A stretch of 64,000 nucleotides of DNA, from contig JAJVIF010000002.1 in assembly GCA_022072165.1 (NCBI GenBank), positions 186,001 to 250,000 on the forward strand, read 5' to 3'. The DNA is from a bacterium. GTDB taxonomy: Bacteria; JAJVIF01. Positions 1-9,337 of this stretch are shown piece by piece (position 1 is the stretch's first letter; the number at the start of each line of letters is the position of its first letter). A program made the translations under genes and the position numbers. The notes under the pieces are model-generated. The model was not told the origin of the DNA and searched no databases. It saw only the letters and a program-made list of their open reading frames with translations.

Positions 1-225
1 GCGGTCTTCCGCACGGGCTACTCCGCCCTCGGAGAGGCCATCATGCTGACCGGGCAGCTGGGACTCCATTTCATGGTGGCGTACTACTTCCTCACGAACC
101 ACTTCATGGAGCCGATGACCCGTGAGGTGCGGCTGATTCTGATGGCCTGGCGGGTTCTGATGACCGCCTGGGTCGCCCTGCTGATCTATGGCTTCCAGCA
201 GTACCGCCATCCCTGGCAGGGATAG
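1..225 (+). CDS. C-terminal end of an unrecognised membrane protein (partial)
   Basis: The reading frame is open from base 1 to a TAG at 223-225, giving the last 74 residues of a protein whose start lies outside the window. The fragment is hydrophobic: one membrane segment covers the stretch around GQLGLHFMVAYYFL and another covers WRVLMTAWVALLIYGF, followed by a short polar tail. No family is recognised from so short a piece. It lies 33 bp upstream of gltX in the same direction. An ATG inside it (43) could be read as a start, but the frame continues upstream without a stop, so a truncated longer gene is the better reading. Confidence 0.6.
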   Translation, partial: AVFRTGYSALGEAIMLTGQLGLHFMVAYYFLTNHFMEPMTREVRLILMAWRVLMTAWVALLIYGFQQYRHPWQG

Positions 226-246
226 GCCCGACAGGTCGCTTCCCGC

Positions 247-252
247 TAGAAT
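247..252 (+). promoter_or_regulatory. Possible -10 box of gltX (short or absent leader)
   Basis: TAGAAT lies 6 bp before the gltX ATG, and no Shine-Dalgarno sequence precedes that ATG. If this is the -10 element, transcription would start at or next to the start codon and the mRNA would be leaderless. No convincing -35 element is seen at 17 bp. The assignment is inference from spacing. Confidence 0.35.
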
Positions 253-258
253 GCGGCT

Positions 259-1680
259 ATGAGTACCCGCGTCCGCTTCGCCCCCTCCCCGACCGGTTCC
301 CTGCACATCGGGTCGGCCCGTACCGCCCTCTTCAACTTTCTCTACGCCCGTGCAACTGGCGGGACCTTCATCCTCCGGATCGAGGACACCGATGAGCAGC
401 GGAGCACCGACGCGTCGCTGATCACCATCATCGAAGGCCTCCGCTGGCTTGGCATCCATTGGGATGAGGGACCAGGGGCTGATGCCACTGCCGGCGCGCT
501 GACCTCCGTGGGGGAGTACGGCCCTTACTACCAGTCGCAGCGCAAGGATCGTCATGAGCACTACGCCGCGCAACTGGTGGCCTCAGGTGCGGCGCACTGG
601 GTCGATGCGGAGTATGTCTCGCATGGCAGTGACAAGCAGGAGGGGGATGCCCTCGCCTTCCGGGTGCCAAACGAAGGCGAGACGGTGGTCTACGACAAGA
701 TCAAGGGAGAGGTCCGGTTTAAGAATGAGGACCTCCAGGACTTTGTGATCGTGAAGGCCAACGGCACCGCGCTCTACAACTTCGCGGTCGTGTGCGACGA
801 CCTCGATATGGCGATTTCACTGGTCCTGCGCGGGGATGATCACCTCTCGAACACACCAAAGCAGATTCTGCTCTATCAGGCGCTGGGCATGAAGCCGCCT
901 GCTTTTGGTCACATCCCGCTCATCCACGACGAAGAGGGGGGAAAGATTTCCAAGCGGAAGCAGTACCAGTGGGCGACACACACCGCGTGGTACCAGGAGC
1001 AGGGGTTCCTGCCCGAGGCATTCGTCAATTACCTCGCCCGCCTCTGCTGGTCCGATGGCACGGATAACGAGTTCTGGACCCTGTCGCAGCTGGAGAAAAA
1101 GTTCGGCCTCAAGGGGATCGCGTCCACCCCGGCGCGTTTCGACTTCACCAAGCTGAAGTGGTTCAACGGCAAGTACATCCGGGAGCTTTTCAAAGAGGAC
1201 CCCGCACGGTACTGGTCTCTGCTGCGTCCTCTTTTCGTGCAGGCCGGGTTCCTGGTGGAGTCCGGGGGATCAGCTGAGGAGGAGGCGCGGGCGGAGGCGA
1301 TCGGTGCACTCTTCTACGATCGCCTGGAGTACTTCGCACAGATCGCGGAACTGGCGCATTACTTCTATCATGCTCCAGCGACGTACCCCGCTGACGAGGT
1401 CGCTAAGGCGAAAGTGACCGAGGCTTCACTGACGCTGCTCGGCCATCTGGTGCCTGTGCTGGAGGGAGTCACCGACTGGAGTCACGACGCCCTGGATGCC
1501 ACGCTGCGGGAGTACACCACCGCACAGGGGGTGAAGTTTGGCGAACTGGTGCATCCCCTGCGACTGGCGCTGACTGGCAGCACCGCGAGTCCGGGGATTT
1601 TCGATGTCCTGCTGCTCCTCGGACGCGAAGAAACTCAGCGCCGGATCCAGGCGCTCTGTGCCGCTGATGTGATGAGCTGA
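259..1680 (+). CDS. gltX: Glutamate--tRNA ligase
   Basis: This class I aminoacyl-tRNA synthetase (473 aa, normal length for the family) charges tRNA-Glu with glutamate in the cytoplasm. The N-terminus RFAPSPTGSLHIGSAR contains the HIGH-type signature as HIGS (residues 16-19). The KMSKS-type loop is KISKR near residue 229, inside GGKISKRKQ. The Rossmann fold therefore comes first and the anticodon-binding helical region follows. The ATG at 259 fits the family N-terminus exactly. It has no visible ribosome binding site but has a TAGAAT box 6 bp upstream, so it may be leaderless. Whether the enzyme is discriminating or also charges tRNA-Gln cannot be told from this window. It converges with the lipoprotein gene that ends 13 bp away. 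Confidence 0.97.
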   Translation: MSTRVRFAPSPTGSLHIGSARTALFNFLYARATGGTFILRIEDTDEQRSTDASLITIIEGLRWLGIHWDEGPGADATAGALTSVGEYGPYYQSQRKDRHEHYAAQLVASGAAHWVDAEYVSHGSDKQEGDALAFRVPNEGETVVYDKIKGEVRFKNEDLQDFVIVKANGTALYNFAVVCDDLDMAISLVLRGDDHLSNTPKQILLYQALGMKPPAFGHIPLIHDEEGGKISKRKQYQWATHTAWYQEQGFLPEAFVNYLARLCWSDGTDNEFWTLSQLEKKFGLKGIASTPARFDFTKLKWFNGKYIRELFKEDPARYWSLLRPLFVQAGFLVESGGSAEEEARAEAIGALFYDRLEYFAQIAELAHYFYHAPATYPADEVAKAKVTEASLTLLGHLVPVLEGVTDWSHDALDATLREYTTAQGVKFGELVHPLRLALTGSTASPGIFDVLLLLGREETQRRIQALCAADVMS

Positions 1681-1693
1681 CGGCGCGCTGGCG

Positions 1694-4306
1694 TTAGTTG
1701 TCCGACGGTGTCACCGACGCCGGGATCACCGCTGAGGGGCTGATGCTTTCGCTCATCCCGACCAGCCCAACCCGCGGGGAAGCCTGGCGATACAGCATCA
1801 GTCGGCCCCGCAAGTTCATTTGGGTTGCCTCGCCGTCCTCTTCACCGTTCTCGAACAGCGTCTGGATGCTCCAGTCTGAGCTCAGGATCGGATGATTGCC
1901 TGCTGTACGACGTGAGGTTGCAATACGCCAGTGCCGGGGCTCCTGATCCGGCTGCTGGGCCAGGTAATCCTCGTATTTGAATCCATAGGCCAGGAAGAGT
2001 TTGCCGTTGGCTTCGAGCAGCGATGACGACCCACCACCGTCAGAGTCCAGGTCCAGGACATCCCAGTCTGCCAGTGCTGCAGGCTCTGCAACTTTGGCCA
2101 GCAACAATCGTTGCTGACGGGTTTTCGCTGTGCTCCCACTGTCACGGGTGTAATAGCTCAGGGCCGGGCGGCCATCGCTGCGGATCAGGAGTGATGGCCG
2201 GAAGTCGGCAAAGCTGTAAGTGCCGACTCCCGCATCAAAAGTCTGGAGCGACCAGTCCGCATTGGAGGCCGGGAGGGTCTCGCTTGCCCGGAAGAGGAGT
2301 TGCTCCATAGGTCCGCCGAGCTCTGACTGCGACGCTGTGATCAGCAGCCAGAGCCGGTCATTCGCCACTCCCAGGAGGGGATTCTTGTACCGGAACAAAA
2401 TCGTGCCGTTATCCAGGCTGTGCTTCGTCCAGTTGCTGGCTGGGGGATCGGTGGGAGTGCCGCTGTTGGAGATGTAGACCTGATTGCGGGCGACTGTCAC
2501 CAGGCGTCCCCCAACCGAGGCCAGCGTCAGCCGACTCCATTCCCACAGCATCTCGCTTTCCGGAGTGGCGATCGGGATGCTCGTAGCGAGCCAGTCGCCC
2601 TCGGCGATCGGGTTGTCTTTCGTGGCCTGGCGCAGTCGCATATAGGGCGTCCCGGTGTCGTTGGCTCGATAGAGCGCCACCAGGCGGTTGTTGTGGATGG
2701 CCAGGGCAGGTGTGACCGGCGCACTGGCCGGGTTCAGGGTCTCCAGTCGGAGTTTGTCCCAGTCGGTGGCACGCTGTGGATCGGCCACCTTCCCAATGTA
2801 GATATCGACCAGCGGCTGTCCCCCCTCGCCCGGGACATCAGAGAAGCCATCCACGAGGATCACAGGCTTATCCAAATAGTTGATGACCGCGTAGTCATTC
2901 GCGCTGATGTTGGGAAGTGAGTCGAAGGCGTTCCAGACACCAATCGACGTGTTGATCACGCGGACCGAGCCGGACTTGTTTGCCGACACCCGCCCACAGG
3001 CATCTCGCGCCCGGAAGGTCATCGGGAAGTAACCCGCACTGTCTGGGATACCGGAAAGGGTGGTGCCATTGATGCTGAGCCAGAGGGGGCCTGAGACCGG
3101 TTCCAGCGTTATGGCTCCTGTCCCGCCGGTGACCTCCAGCGTTGCTTCCCAGGGCTGGTTCACTCCTGCGATGGGAAGATTGAAGGACTCCAGCGTAGGA
3201 GCCGTCCCCTCACAGTCTGCAATCGTGATAGTGAAGTCCCGGGTGCCAGACTGCGGCGGGTCGCAATTGTCGGTCGCCCGCAACGTGACAGCAATCTCCT
3301 GGGGACTGGGAGGCGTTCCGACCAGTCGCCAGCTCCGGGCGTCGGGCTGTTCGAGTTGCAACCATGACGGCACCGCGCCGCCCCCCTGGAGGGTCAGGGC
3401 CAGCGTGAGCGTCCCGGTCCCGGTCAGGGTCCCGGTAGATTCGAAGAGGGAGCCAGCGGACCCGGCGAGATTCGACGGGTCACCGATGGTCGGGGGGTCG
3501 GTGCATTCATCCGGGGACTCGATCCGCATGCGGAACTTCAGATCAGCCGCTCGCCCAACCCCGCAGGCATCAATGACCGTAAGGATGAAGTCGAACATAC
3601 CACCCGTTGTCGGCGTTCCGATCAGACTACCATCGACCAGGGTTAATCCGGGCGGAAAATCTCCCCGCTGGTCAATTGTTAGCACGGGAATTTGGTACTG
3701 GAACGGCTTCACCCCAGAATCGACGAAACTCTCCAACAGCAGGTCCGTGGCGACTCCCACCGGGCGTGTGCCCAGATTGATGACCGATTGAGAGCTGAGG
3801 TACCCGGGGCGGGGTCCGCAGGTGGTCCGGGAAAATGATGCGTATTTGGCGTCTACACTGTAAAAGTCACGCGCTGGCTTTTCAGGGGTCTCCTTCGCGA
3901 GATCACTGTTGTACTTGTAGGTGAGACGCGCCTGGATGAAGAAGTTGCCTTCTAGAGAATCCGGAATCCGTGCGGTGGAGACACCATTGGGTACCCGCAC
4001 GAAGGGGATCACCGCCACCTGGTCTGCTCCGGCAGGCGATGGCCTGGAGGGATTAGTCGCGCTCGGCTTAAAGACCACGAACTCCCATCTCTGTACCGTG
4101 ATGCTTACGACATTGTTGGCAATACCGACATTCTGGAGCTGAACAAACTGCTCTTCGCCAACCTCCGCATCCTGCGCCACAACGATGATGCGGTCTGACA
4201 CCACATCAACGGTATCGCCGATGGTCCCTCCGGGGTTACAACCCAGACTCCCGAAGATCCAGCCTGTCAGAAGACCAAGAAACACCAGTGTTTGCAGGAT
4301 TCGCAT
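1694..4306 (-). CDS. Lipoprotein with Ig-like (He_PIG-type) repeats and a repetitive C-terminal region
   Basis: The 870-aa product starts at the ATG at 4306, which has GGAGG 4-5 bp upstream; an 18-codon in-frame extension further upstream lacks such a site. The signal peptide ends in a lipobox, FGSLGC, so the protein is predicted to be lipid-anchored. Residues about 200-250, 295-350 and 395-445 resemble putative Ig (He_PIG) domains, with the recurring pattern G.L.GTP...G....T....D.CG. The C-terminal half has repeats of a .ADW....L....G.....GRPALSYY type, suggesting a beta-propeller. That half resembles the C-terminal part of the lipoprotein at 58367-59917. The likely role is surface binding or adhesion (inference). 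A good promoter lies at 4392-4420. Confidence 0.85.
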   Translation of the reverse strand: MRILQTLVFLGLLTGWIFGSLGCNPGGTIGDTVDVVSDRIIVVAQDAEVGEEQFVQLQNVGIANNVVSITVQRWEFVVFKPSATNPSRPSPAGADQVAVIPFVRVPNGVSTARIPDSLEGNFFIQARLTYKYNSDLAKETPEKPARDFYSVDAKYASFSRTTCGPRPGYLSSQSVINLGTRPVGVATDLLLESFVDSGVKPFQYQIPVLTIDQRGDFPPGLTLVDGSLIGTPTTGGMFDFILTVIDACGVGRAADLKFRMRIESPDECTDPPTIGDPSNLAGSAGSLFESTGTLTGTGTLTLALTLQGGGAVPSWLQLEQPDARSWRLVGTPPSPQEIAVTLRATDNCDPPQSGTRDFTITIADCEGTAPTLESFNLPIAGVNQPWEATLEVTGGTGAITLEPVSGPLWLSINGTTLSGIPDSAGYFPMTFRARDACGRVSANKSGSVRVINTSIGVWNAFDSLPNISANDYAVINYLDKPVILVDGFSDVPGEGGQPLVDIYIGKVADPQRATDWDKLRLETLNPASAPVTPALAIHNNRLVALYRANDTGTPYMRLRQATKDNPIAEGDWLATSIPIATPESEMLWEWSRLTLASVGGRLVTVARNQVYISNSGTPTDPPASNWTKHSLDNGTILFRYKNPLLGVANDRLWLLITASQSELGGPMEQLLFRASETLPASNADWSLQTFDAGVGTYSFADFRPSLLIRSDGRPALSYYTRDSGSTAKTRQQRLLLAKVAEPAALADWDVLDLDSDGGGSSSLLEANGKLFLAYGFKYEDYLAQQPDQEPRHWRIATSRRTAGNHPILSSDWSIQTLFENGEEDGEATQMNLRGRLMLYRQASPRVGLVGMSESISPSAVIPASVTPSDN

Positions 4307-4391
4307 GTTGCCTCCGAGTGGGGGGCACCGCGTGGTTCGCACACTCCCGGCACAGACCACTCAGTTTGCTTTTCGTCTAGGGACTGTCAAA

Positions 4392-4420
4392 ACTATAGAC
4401 CAATTTTCAGGTCGTTACAA
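4392..4420 (-). promoter_or_regulatory. Promoter of the He_PIG-type lipoprotein gene
   Basis: Read on the minus strand, TTGTAA (4420-4415) and TATAGT (4397-4392) are separated by exactly 17 bp, close to the sigma-70 consensus. The predicted leader to the ATG at 4306 is about 80 nt and ends in GGAGG. Confidence 0.6.
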
Positions 4421-4450
4421 CGTTTCCTCCACGCTCGAACGTCGGAGAAC

Positions 4451-4972
4451 TCACCGCCCCCGGGCGTGACGAAAGCCGCGTGCAAGCCGTCCCAATCCAC
4501 TGATGGTCAGCGCGATGGTGATCGCAATCGTGAAGAGCGCCATGAGGAGGGCCACGACACTGAAGCCCAGCAACGGATGCACCTGCCGCACCGCCCGGGC
4601 ACCGAAGGGTGCTTCAAACGGCGGGGTGAAGGGTGTCTCCCGGGGGTCAGCTTCCCAACGAACCCGTTGCCAGGGCTCGTCGACACCGGTAGCGGATGTC
4701 GCCCCGGACCACCAAACCGGCTCCTCAACTGTGACCGGTCGACGCTGGCGGTAGATCCGCTCCCGGTCGTAACGCTCCCGCTGTACCGGGTCAGACAGCA
4801 CCTCATACGCCTCGCTAAAGCGGCGAAACCGATTCTCATAGGTTTCCCGTTCGCCTTCGGGTGCTTTGTCGGGATGCCACTGCTGTGCGAGCTTCATGAA
4901 GGCACGGCGGATGACTGCCGAGTCGGCATCCTGTGGGACCTCCAGCAATTCGTAGTAGCTCGTTGCGGGCAT
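4451..4972 (-). CDS. J-domain protein with a C-terminal membrane anchor
   Basis: The 173-aa protein begins with a J-domain (residues 1-72) carrying the HPD motif at 33-35 that stimulates the ATPase of DnaK-type chaperones. DnaJ's Gly/Phe region and zinc fingers are absent. After a linker of about 60 residues rich in charged and aromatic residues comes one hydrophobic segment (about 132-155, around FSVVALLMALFTIAITIALT) and a basic tail. It is thus predicted to be a tail-anchored co-chaperone acting at the inner face of the membrane. A related J-domain membrane protein lies at 21029-21622. The substrate is unknown. Confidence 0.85.
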   Translation of the reverse strand: MPATSYYELLEVPQDADSAVIRRAFMKLAQQWHPDKAPEGERETYENRFRRFSEAYEVLSDPVQRERYDRERIYRQRRPVTVEEPVWWSGATSATGVDEPWQRVRWEADPRETPFTPPFEAPFGARAVRQVHPLLGFSVVALLMALFTIAITIALTISGLGRLARGFRHARGR

Positions 4973-5065
4973 CGGGTGCCGGTCCTCAGGGAGTCATTAT
5001 GCCTGTAGACCGTTCACAGGGGGGAAAGGTTGCACGGGCTGGATGACAGATCCGCAAGCAATCAG

Positions 5066-5093
5066 CCCCCGGGGGAGGTCTCCCCCCCGGGGG
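5066..5093. repeat. GC-rich inverted repeat
   Basis: The arms at 5066-5077 and 5080-5093 consist of C5 and G5 runs ending in AG/CT and form a near-perfect hairpin around a 2-nt loop. It lies between the J-domain gene and the small ORF at 5163-5351. No T tract follows on either strand, so a terminator role is uncertain. Confidence 0.35.
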
Positions 5094-5162
5094 CCGTGGC
5101 GTCTGCACCTGCACTGCAAAGGAGCGAGAGAACTCCGTCGCGTCTGTCCGATGGATGTGGTG

Positions 5163-5351
5163 TCACTGCGGCAGTCCGACCTCTGGTGGAGCCGGCAACG
5201 GCGCGAGAGCGAGGCGTGGTGGACCCGGACCGGCATGCGGGTCGGGCAGTCGCCCTACTACAAGGGTCGCACCGATGGCCAGACCGAGCGCGAGCCACAT
5301 GCCGACTGTCAGGGTGGTCGAAGGGATGTCCAGTTCATCGACAGGTTGCAT
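5163..5351 (-). CDS. Small single-membrane-span protein, unrecognised
   Basis: This 62-aa ORF has an ATG preceded by AAAGGGG about 8 bp upstream on the minus strand. It contains one hydrophobic segment (about residues 14-34, around VGMWLALGLAIGATLVVG) and a Pro-rich tail. It is divergent from mrp, whose start is 128 bp away. The membrane segment and ribosome binding site support a real gene, but there is no family recognition and no coupling to neighbours, so it remains tentative. Confidence 0.4.
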   Translation of the reverse strand: MQPVDELDIPSTTLTVGMWLALGLAIGATLVVGRLPDPHAGPGPPRLALAPLPAPPEVGLPQ

Positions 5352-5479
5352 GCGATTCGCCCCTTTCGACGCTGGTACGAACCCGCCCGAAGTGAAGTGC
5401 CACCCGTATACTCAGGCAGGCAAGCCGCCACGTCCTTAACCACCTCGGGAGGCATCTGAAGGAGACTGAAGCGCAACCT

Positions 5480-6547
5480 ATGGCAGATGTAACGGAACAA
5501 CAGGTCCTTGATGCGCTCCAGGTCGTCAAAGACCCGGACCTGCACCGCTCCATTGTCGATCTCGGCTTCGTCCAGCACCTGCGAGTCTGCGACGGGATCG
5601 TCGCATTCACCATCGTACTGACCACCCCCGCCTGTCCGGTGAAGGATCAGCTCAAAGACGAAGCCATCGCGGCGGTCAAAACGCTTCCCGGCGTCTCCCA
5701 GGTGAATGTGGAGATGGACGCCAGTGTCCGCTCGTTCCAGTCGAAGGATATGGGCGCCCGTTTGCCGGGTGTCCGGAACATCCTCCTGGTCTCTTCGGCC
5801 AAAGGAGGGGTCGGCAAGAGCACGGTCGCGGCGAACATTGCCGTGGCGTTGGCCAAAACCGGCGCGAGTGTTGGACTCCTGGATGCAGACATCTATGGTC
5901 CGAGTGTCCCGATCCTCTTTGGACTGGAAGGACCGCCGGAGGTCGTGGACAACAAGATCCAGCCGTTCGAGAAGTACGGTGTCAAACTCATGTCGATCGG
6001 CTTCCTGATCACCGAGGAGCAGGCGGTCATCTGGCGCGGTCCCATGGTGATGCGGGCGCTCACGCAGTTCTTTGATGACGTGGAGTGGGGCGCGCTGGAC
6101 TACCTGGTTCTCGACCTCCCCCCCGGCACGGGGGATGCCCAGCTCACCATCGCCCAGTCGCTGGATGTCGCCGGGGCGCTCATCGTGACGACCCCGCAGG
6201 ATGTCGCGTTTGCCGATGTCCGCCGGGGGATCCAGATGTTCCGCCAGACCAGCATCAACATCCTCGGCATCATCGAGAACATGGCGTTCTTCGTCTGTCC
6301 CTGCTGTGGGGAGGCGACGGAGATTTTCCAGCCGGGGCGACGCCGCCAGGCCCGGGAGGATGTGGAAGTCCCCTTCCTTGCCCGATTGCCCATCGATCCG
6401 GCCATCGCCGATGCCACCGACAACGGGATGCCCATCGTGGTCGCCCAACCGGAAAATCCGCAGGCGCAGATTTTCCAGCAACTGGCGGGCGAGGTGGTCC
6501 GGGAGTTGGCCAAGGTGCACTACCGGGAAGAGCTGGCGACCGCCTGA
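5480..6547 (+). CDS. mrp: Mrp/NBP35-family iron-sulfur carrier ATPase
   Basis: Mrp/ApbC proteins are cytoplasmic P-loop ATPases that carry Fe-S clusters to target proteins. This 355-aa protein has the common two-part layout: an N-terminal MIP18/DUF59 domain (residues about 5-75, VLDALQVVKDPDLHRSIVDL) and a SIMIBI-class ATPase domain. The deviant Walker A motif AKGGVGKST begins near residue 107. A CPCC motif near 273-276, for cluster binding at the dimer interface, is followed by the usual iPld-type ending. The ATG at 5480 has GGAG upstream at long spacing (about 15 nt). It converges with the PKD lipoprotein array 22 bp downstream. Confidence 0.95.
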   Translation: MADVTEQQVLDALQVVKDPDLHRSIVDLGFVQHLRVCDGIVAFTIVLTTPACPVKDQLKDEAIAAVKTLPGVSQVNVEMDASVRSFQSKDMGARLPGVRNILLVSSAKGGVGKSTVAANIAVALAKTGASVGLLDADIYGPSVPILFGLEGPPEVVDNKIQPFEKYGVKLMSIGFLITEEQAVIWRGPMVMRALTQFFDDVEWGALDYLVLDLPPGTGDAQLTIAQSLDVAGALIVTTPQDVAFADVRRGIQMFRQTSINILGIIENMAFFVCPCCGEATEIFQPGRRRQAREDVEVPFLARLPIDPAIADATDNGMPIVVAQPENPQAQIFQQLAGEVVRELAKVHYREELATA

Positions 6548-6569
6548 GCCTGTTGGGAGCGACCTGCGG

Positions 6570-9260
6570 CTACTCCCAGGTGGCGTACTCGATCTCGGTG
6601 TTCTCGGTGTAGGGGTTCCCCGGGTTGTACTTCGTGGTGAGCCAGATGGCGGTGTACCGCCCATCGCCATGCGAGGCGATCTGGCACATCGGCTTCCCAA
6701 CGCCCGTCAGCCCTGGCTCGATCACCTGCTGCGTGCAGGCCGCGATGGTGGGGAGGGTGTCATCCTGCAGGAAGAACTTGGCCTGCACCGGCGCGGTGGG
6801 CTCCCGGTAGGAGACCAGCAGGCAGCCGCGTCCCTGGGAGTCGAAGCTGAACTGCGTACAGGGAAGCCGACTAAAGGTCACTCCCGTGGGACTGAAAATC
6901 TGCGTGAAGGATGGACTCCAGGATCCCCCTTCATAGGTCACCAGTCCCCAGGCATCTCCGGAGGAACCGATCCGGGCACCAAGCCAGATGCGACCGTTGG
7001 GTGACCGGGCCAGAATCGGCAGGTCGTAGTCCGGACCGTCGTTGTACAGGTCCGTCCCCTCAGCAGGCCAGGACCCAGTGGATGTCTGGCTCCAGATGAG
7101 CTTGCAGAGGCTCGGCACTCCTGTTGGTCCACCGGGGAAGGGGGTGTAGAGCGACTCCCAGACCGCCAGCCATTCACCATCCGCGGTCCCCACCAGCGCA
7201 TGACTTGGGACGCGAGCGCTGCCGCCTTCCGATGTCACGACATCGGCACCACCGATGCGGGTCAGGGGAGACCAGACACCCGCGTTGAGGGTGGAGAAGT
7301 ACATGTCGTTTGGCAGGGCGGGTAAGCCGCTCCCGGCCGGAGGCTGATCACCCCGCGACCACTGCCCGAGGAATCCCATGGTCCCGGCGGCATTCCCGAT
7401 CATCAGGCAACGATCCCATTGCCCCGGATGAATGCTCGCAGGGACAGTCGCAGGCGCACTCCAGGTCCCGCCGGATTTGCTGACGCTCTGCCGCGGGCGT
7501 CCGGCGGAGTTCAGGGTGTACATCACATGGGTGACATTGTCCGGCCCGGTCTGGCAGGAGACATGGCCCAGTCCCCCTCCACCGGAGCTGTAGATCATCT
7601 CGGGGGTATCCCAGATGATGGGGGTCGGTGAAGGCATGAAGCTCTGGTGCCAGACCTGATACGGCAGCTGCGTAAACCAGGTCAGATGCACCCGACCATC
7701 GGGACCCACCGAGAGCGCGTTGGACGTGTTCTGAGAGGTGTCAAACAGTTCCTTCTGGCTGAACGTATTGGTCAGCCTGACAGGCGCACCCCAGGCTGCA
7801 GTTGGGAGGACCGTTACCAGCGTCGTCGCCAGATCGGTCTGCGCGTCAGCAGCGCGTACCCGCAGCGCGATGACCTTCGTGGTCTCCGATGGATAGCTGG
7901 TCGAGACCAGCGCGCCGGTGGCATCGATCTGGAACAGGCTGCCGTCATAATCGAAGTCCCATTCGAAGTCGACGATCGCGCTGCTGCCCGGCAGACTGCC
8001 GGATCCATCCAGTGAAATGAGTGCGCCGGGGGCGACCGCCTCGCCGGGACAGGCGCGACTGAGCACCGCGATCGGCGGATCACCCAGGGGTGAGAAGGTC
8101 ACCTGGACCGGGAAGCACTGATACGTGGTGTACGAGGTGATCGTCACCGGGGTCCGCAGGTCTTCCAGCAACCCGACCCCGGCTGCTGCCTGATCCGTGA
8201 CAGTCACCAGCCCCCAGTATTCGCCTTCTGCGGCATTACTGGTGTTGACGACGAAAGTGGTCGCAGTCAGGGGCGACGGGTCCTGCCCGGTCCCACTCAG
8301 AGAAAGCGTCAACGGCCCAGCAGTCACACCCGGGATCTCCAATGTCGCCGACACTACATCACTGCCAAGGGAATACCCGTGCTTCCAGTCCCAGATGTCG
8401 ACTTTGTACTCCGCTGACGATGTCGGATCACCGGCTTCCAGAGAATTCGCAAGTTCAGTCACGTTGATTTTCCAGGGGGCATTCCCCGCAAATTGTGGCA
8501 GCTCGTACTGCGGATTCTGACGGGTCGCACGCACCGCGGACTGCCCATAGTCAGCGGTGAGATAGATACGAAAGCGGACCTGGCTCGCCGGGGTCAGCCG
8601 CAGCGCGAGGGTGGCTTCGGATGTCATGCCGGGGAAAAGCACATTGAAACCCGCCGGCTGCTGATAGTTAAAGGGATCCGACCCCGTGTCCTCCCGCATG
8701 AGGATGTAAGGCTGGACAGGTGCGGCTGCGAAAGCGGGAGCACTGGCGGCCGTGTCGAGCCACATGCGACCGTAGCCCGCCGCATTGGTCACGAGGTCCG
8801 GCACCGTCGCGACACCAGCCAGGTTGGTGGCGGGTTCATCGGAAACGACCCAGGCTTTGACATTGAAGATCGCCAGGTCCGGGCGAATGGCAGGCGCAAA
8901 GGGATGCCGAATCCGGAAGTCGACTTCCACATCGCCGCTCCCGCTGTGTCGCAGCCCCAGCACCTCGAAGTTCCGCCCGAACATCTCTGTAAAGGCCGGA
9001 GCCAGTCCCAACTCGCTGTAGGTATCACCGATGGCGGTGGCTGCGCGATGGGGGGTCAGCGTGGCTGAAGCAGCGACCAGATCGATGCCGAGGTCGAAGC
9101 TGCTGAGCAGCGCTCCTTCCTGCAAACGCCCCTCAGCCGGTGATGCTACTGGCGGTGCTGCGGTCCCGGTGGGACTGGCCCCCCGTTCAGCGCAACTGGT
9201 CGCCAGTGCGAGGGGGATCAGCATCAGGCCCACCAGGGGCAGGGTGTGGTGGCGGGTCAT
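6570..9260 (-). CDS. PKD-domain lipoprotein, array copy 1
   Basis: The 896-aa product starts at the ATG at 9260, with GAGGAG about 7 bp upstream; an 11-codon upstream extension has no such site. The signal peptide ends at a lipobox (ALATSC). Residues about 30-390 form the conserved front module, with AAIGDTYSELG, FRIRHPFAP, RPDLAIFNV and IWDWKHG. A PKD-like domain follows at about 395-490 (IVDFEWDFDYDG). The last 400 residues are repetitive, with phrases such as LARSPNGRIWLGARIG, and probably form a beta-propeller, closing with IEYATWE. It is predicted to be anchored to the outer membrane or cell surface. The ligand is unknown; of the five copies this has the most divergent PKD region. Confidence 0.85.
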   Translation of the reverse strand: MTRHHTLPLVGLMLIPLALATSCAERGASPTGTAAPPVASPAEGRLQEGALLSSFDLGIDLVAASATLTPHRAATAIGDTYSELGLAPAFTEMFGRNFEVLGLRHSGSGDVEVDFRIRHPFAPAIRPDLAIFNVKAWVVSDEPATNLAGVATVPDLVTNAAGYGRMWLDTAASAPAFAAAPVQPYILMREDTGSDPFNYQQPAGFNVLFPGMTSEATLALRLTPASQVRFRIYLTADYGQSAVRATRQNPQYELPQFAGNAPWKINVTELANSLEAGDPTSSAEYKVDIWDWKHGYSLGSDVVSATLEIPGVTAGPLTLSLSGTGQDPSPLTATTFVVNTSNAAEGEYWGLVTVTDQAAAGVGLLEDLRTPVTITSYTTYQCFPVQVTFSPLGDPPIAVLSRACPGEAVAPGALISLDGSGSLPGSSAIVDFEWDFDYDGSLFQIDATGALVSTSYPSETTKVIALRVRAADAQTDLATTLVTVLPTAAWGAPVRLTNTFSQKELFDTSQNTSNALSVGPDGRVHLTWFTQLPYQVWHQSFMPSPTPIIWDTPEMIYSSGGGGLGHVSCQTGPDNVTHVMYTLNSAGRPRQSVSKSGGTWSAPATVPASIHPGQWDRCLMIGNAAGTMGFLGQWSRGDQPPAGSGLPALPNDMYFSTLNAGVWSPLTRIGGADVVTSEGGSARVPSHALVGTADGEWLAVWESLYTPFPGGPTGVPSLCKLIWSQTSTGSWPAEGTDLYNDGPDYDLPILARSPNGRIWLGARIGSSGDAWGLVTYEGGSWSPSFTQIFSPTGVTFSRLPCTQFSFDSQGRGCLLVSYREPTAPVQAKFFLQDDTLPTIAACTQQVIEPGLTGVGKPMCQIASHGDGRYTAIWLTTKYNPGNPYTENTEIEYATWE

Positions 9261-9337
9261 TGGTCGCTCCTCGGATAGCGCTGACAGTCCCAACGTACGG
9301 TTGGGGAGTTACAGATGCGGGACGGCAGCATGTCGGG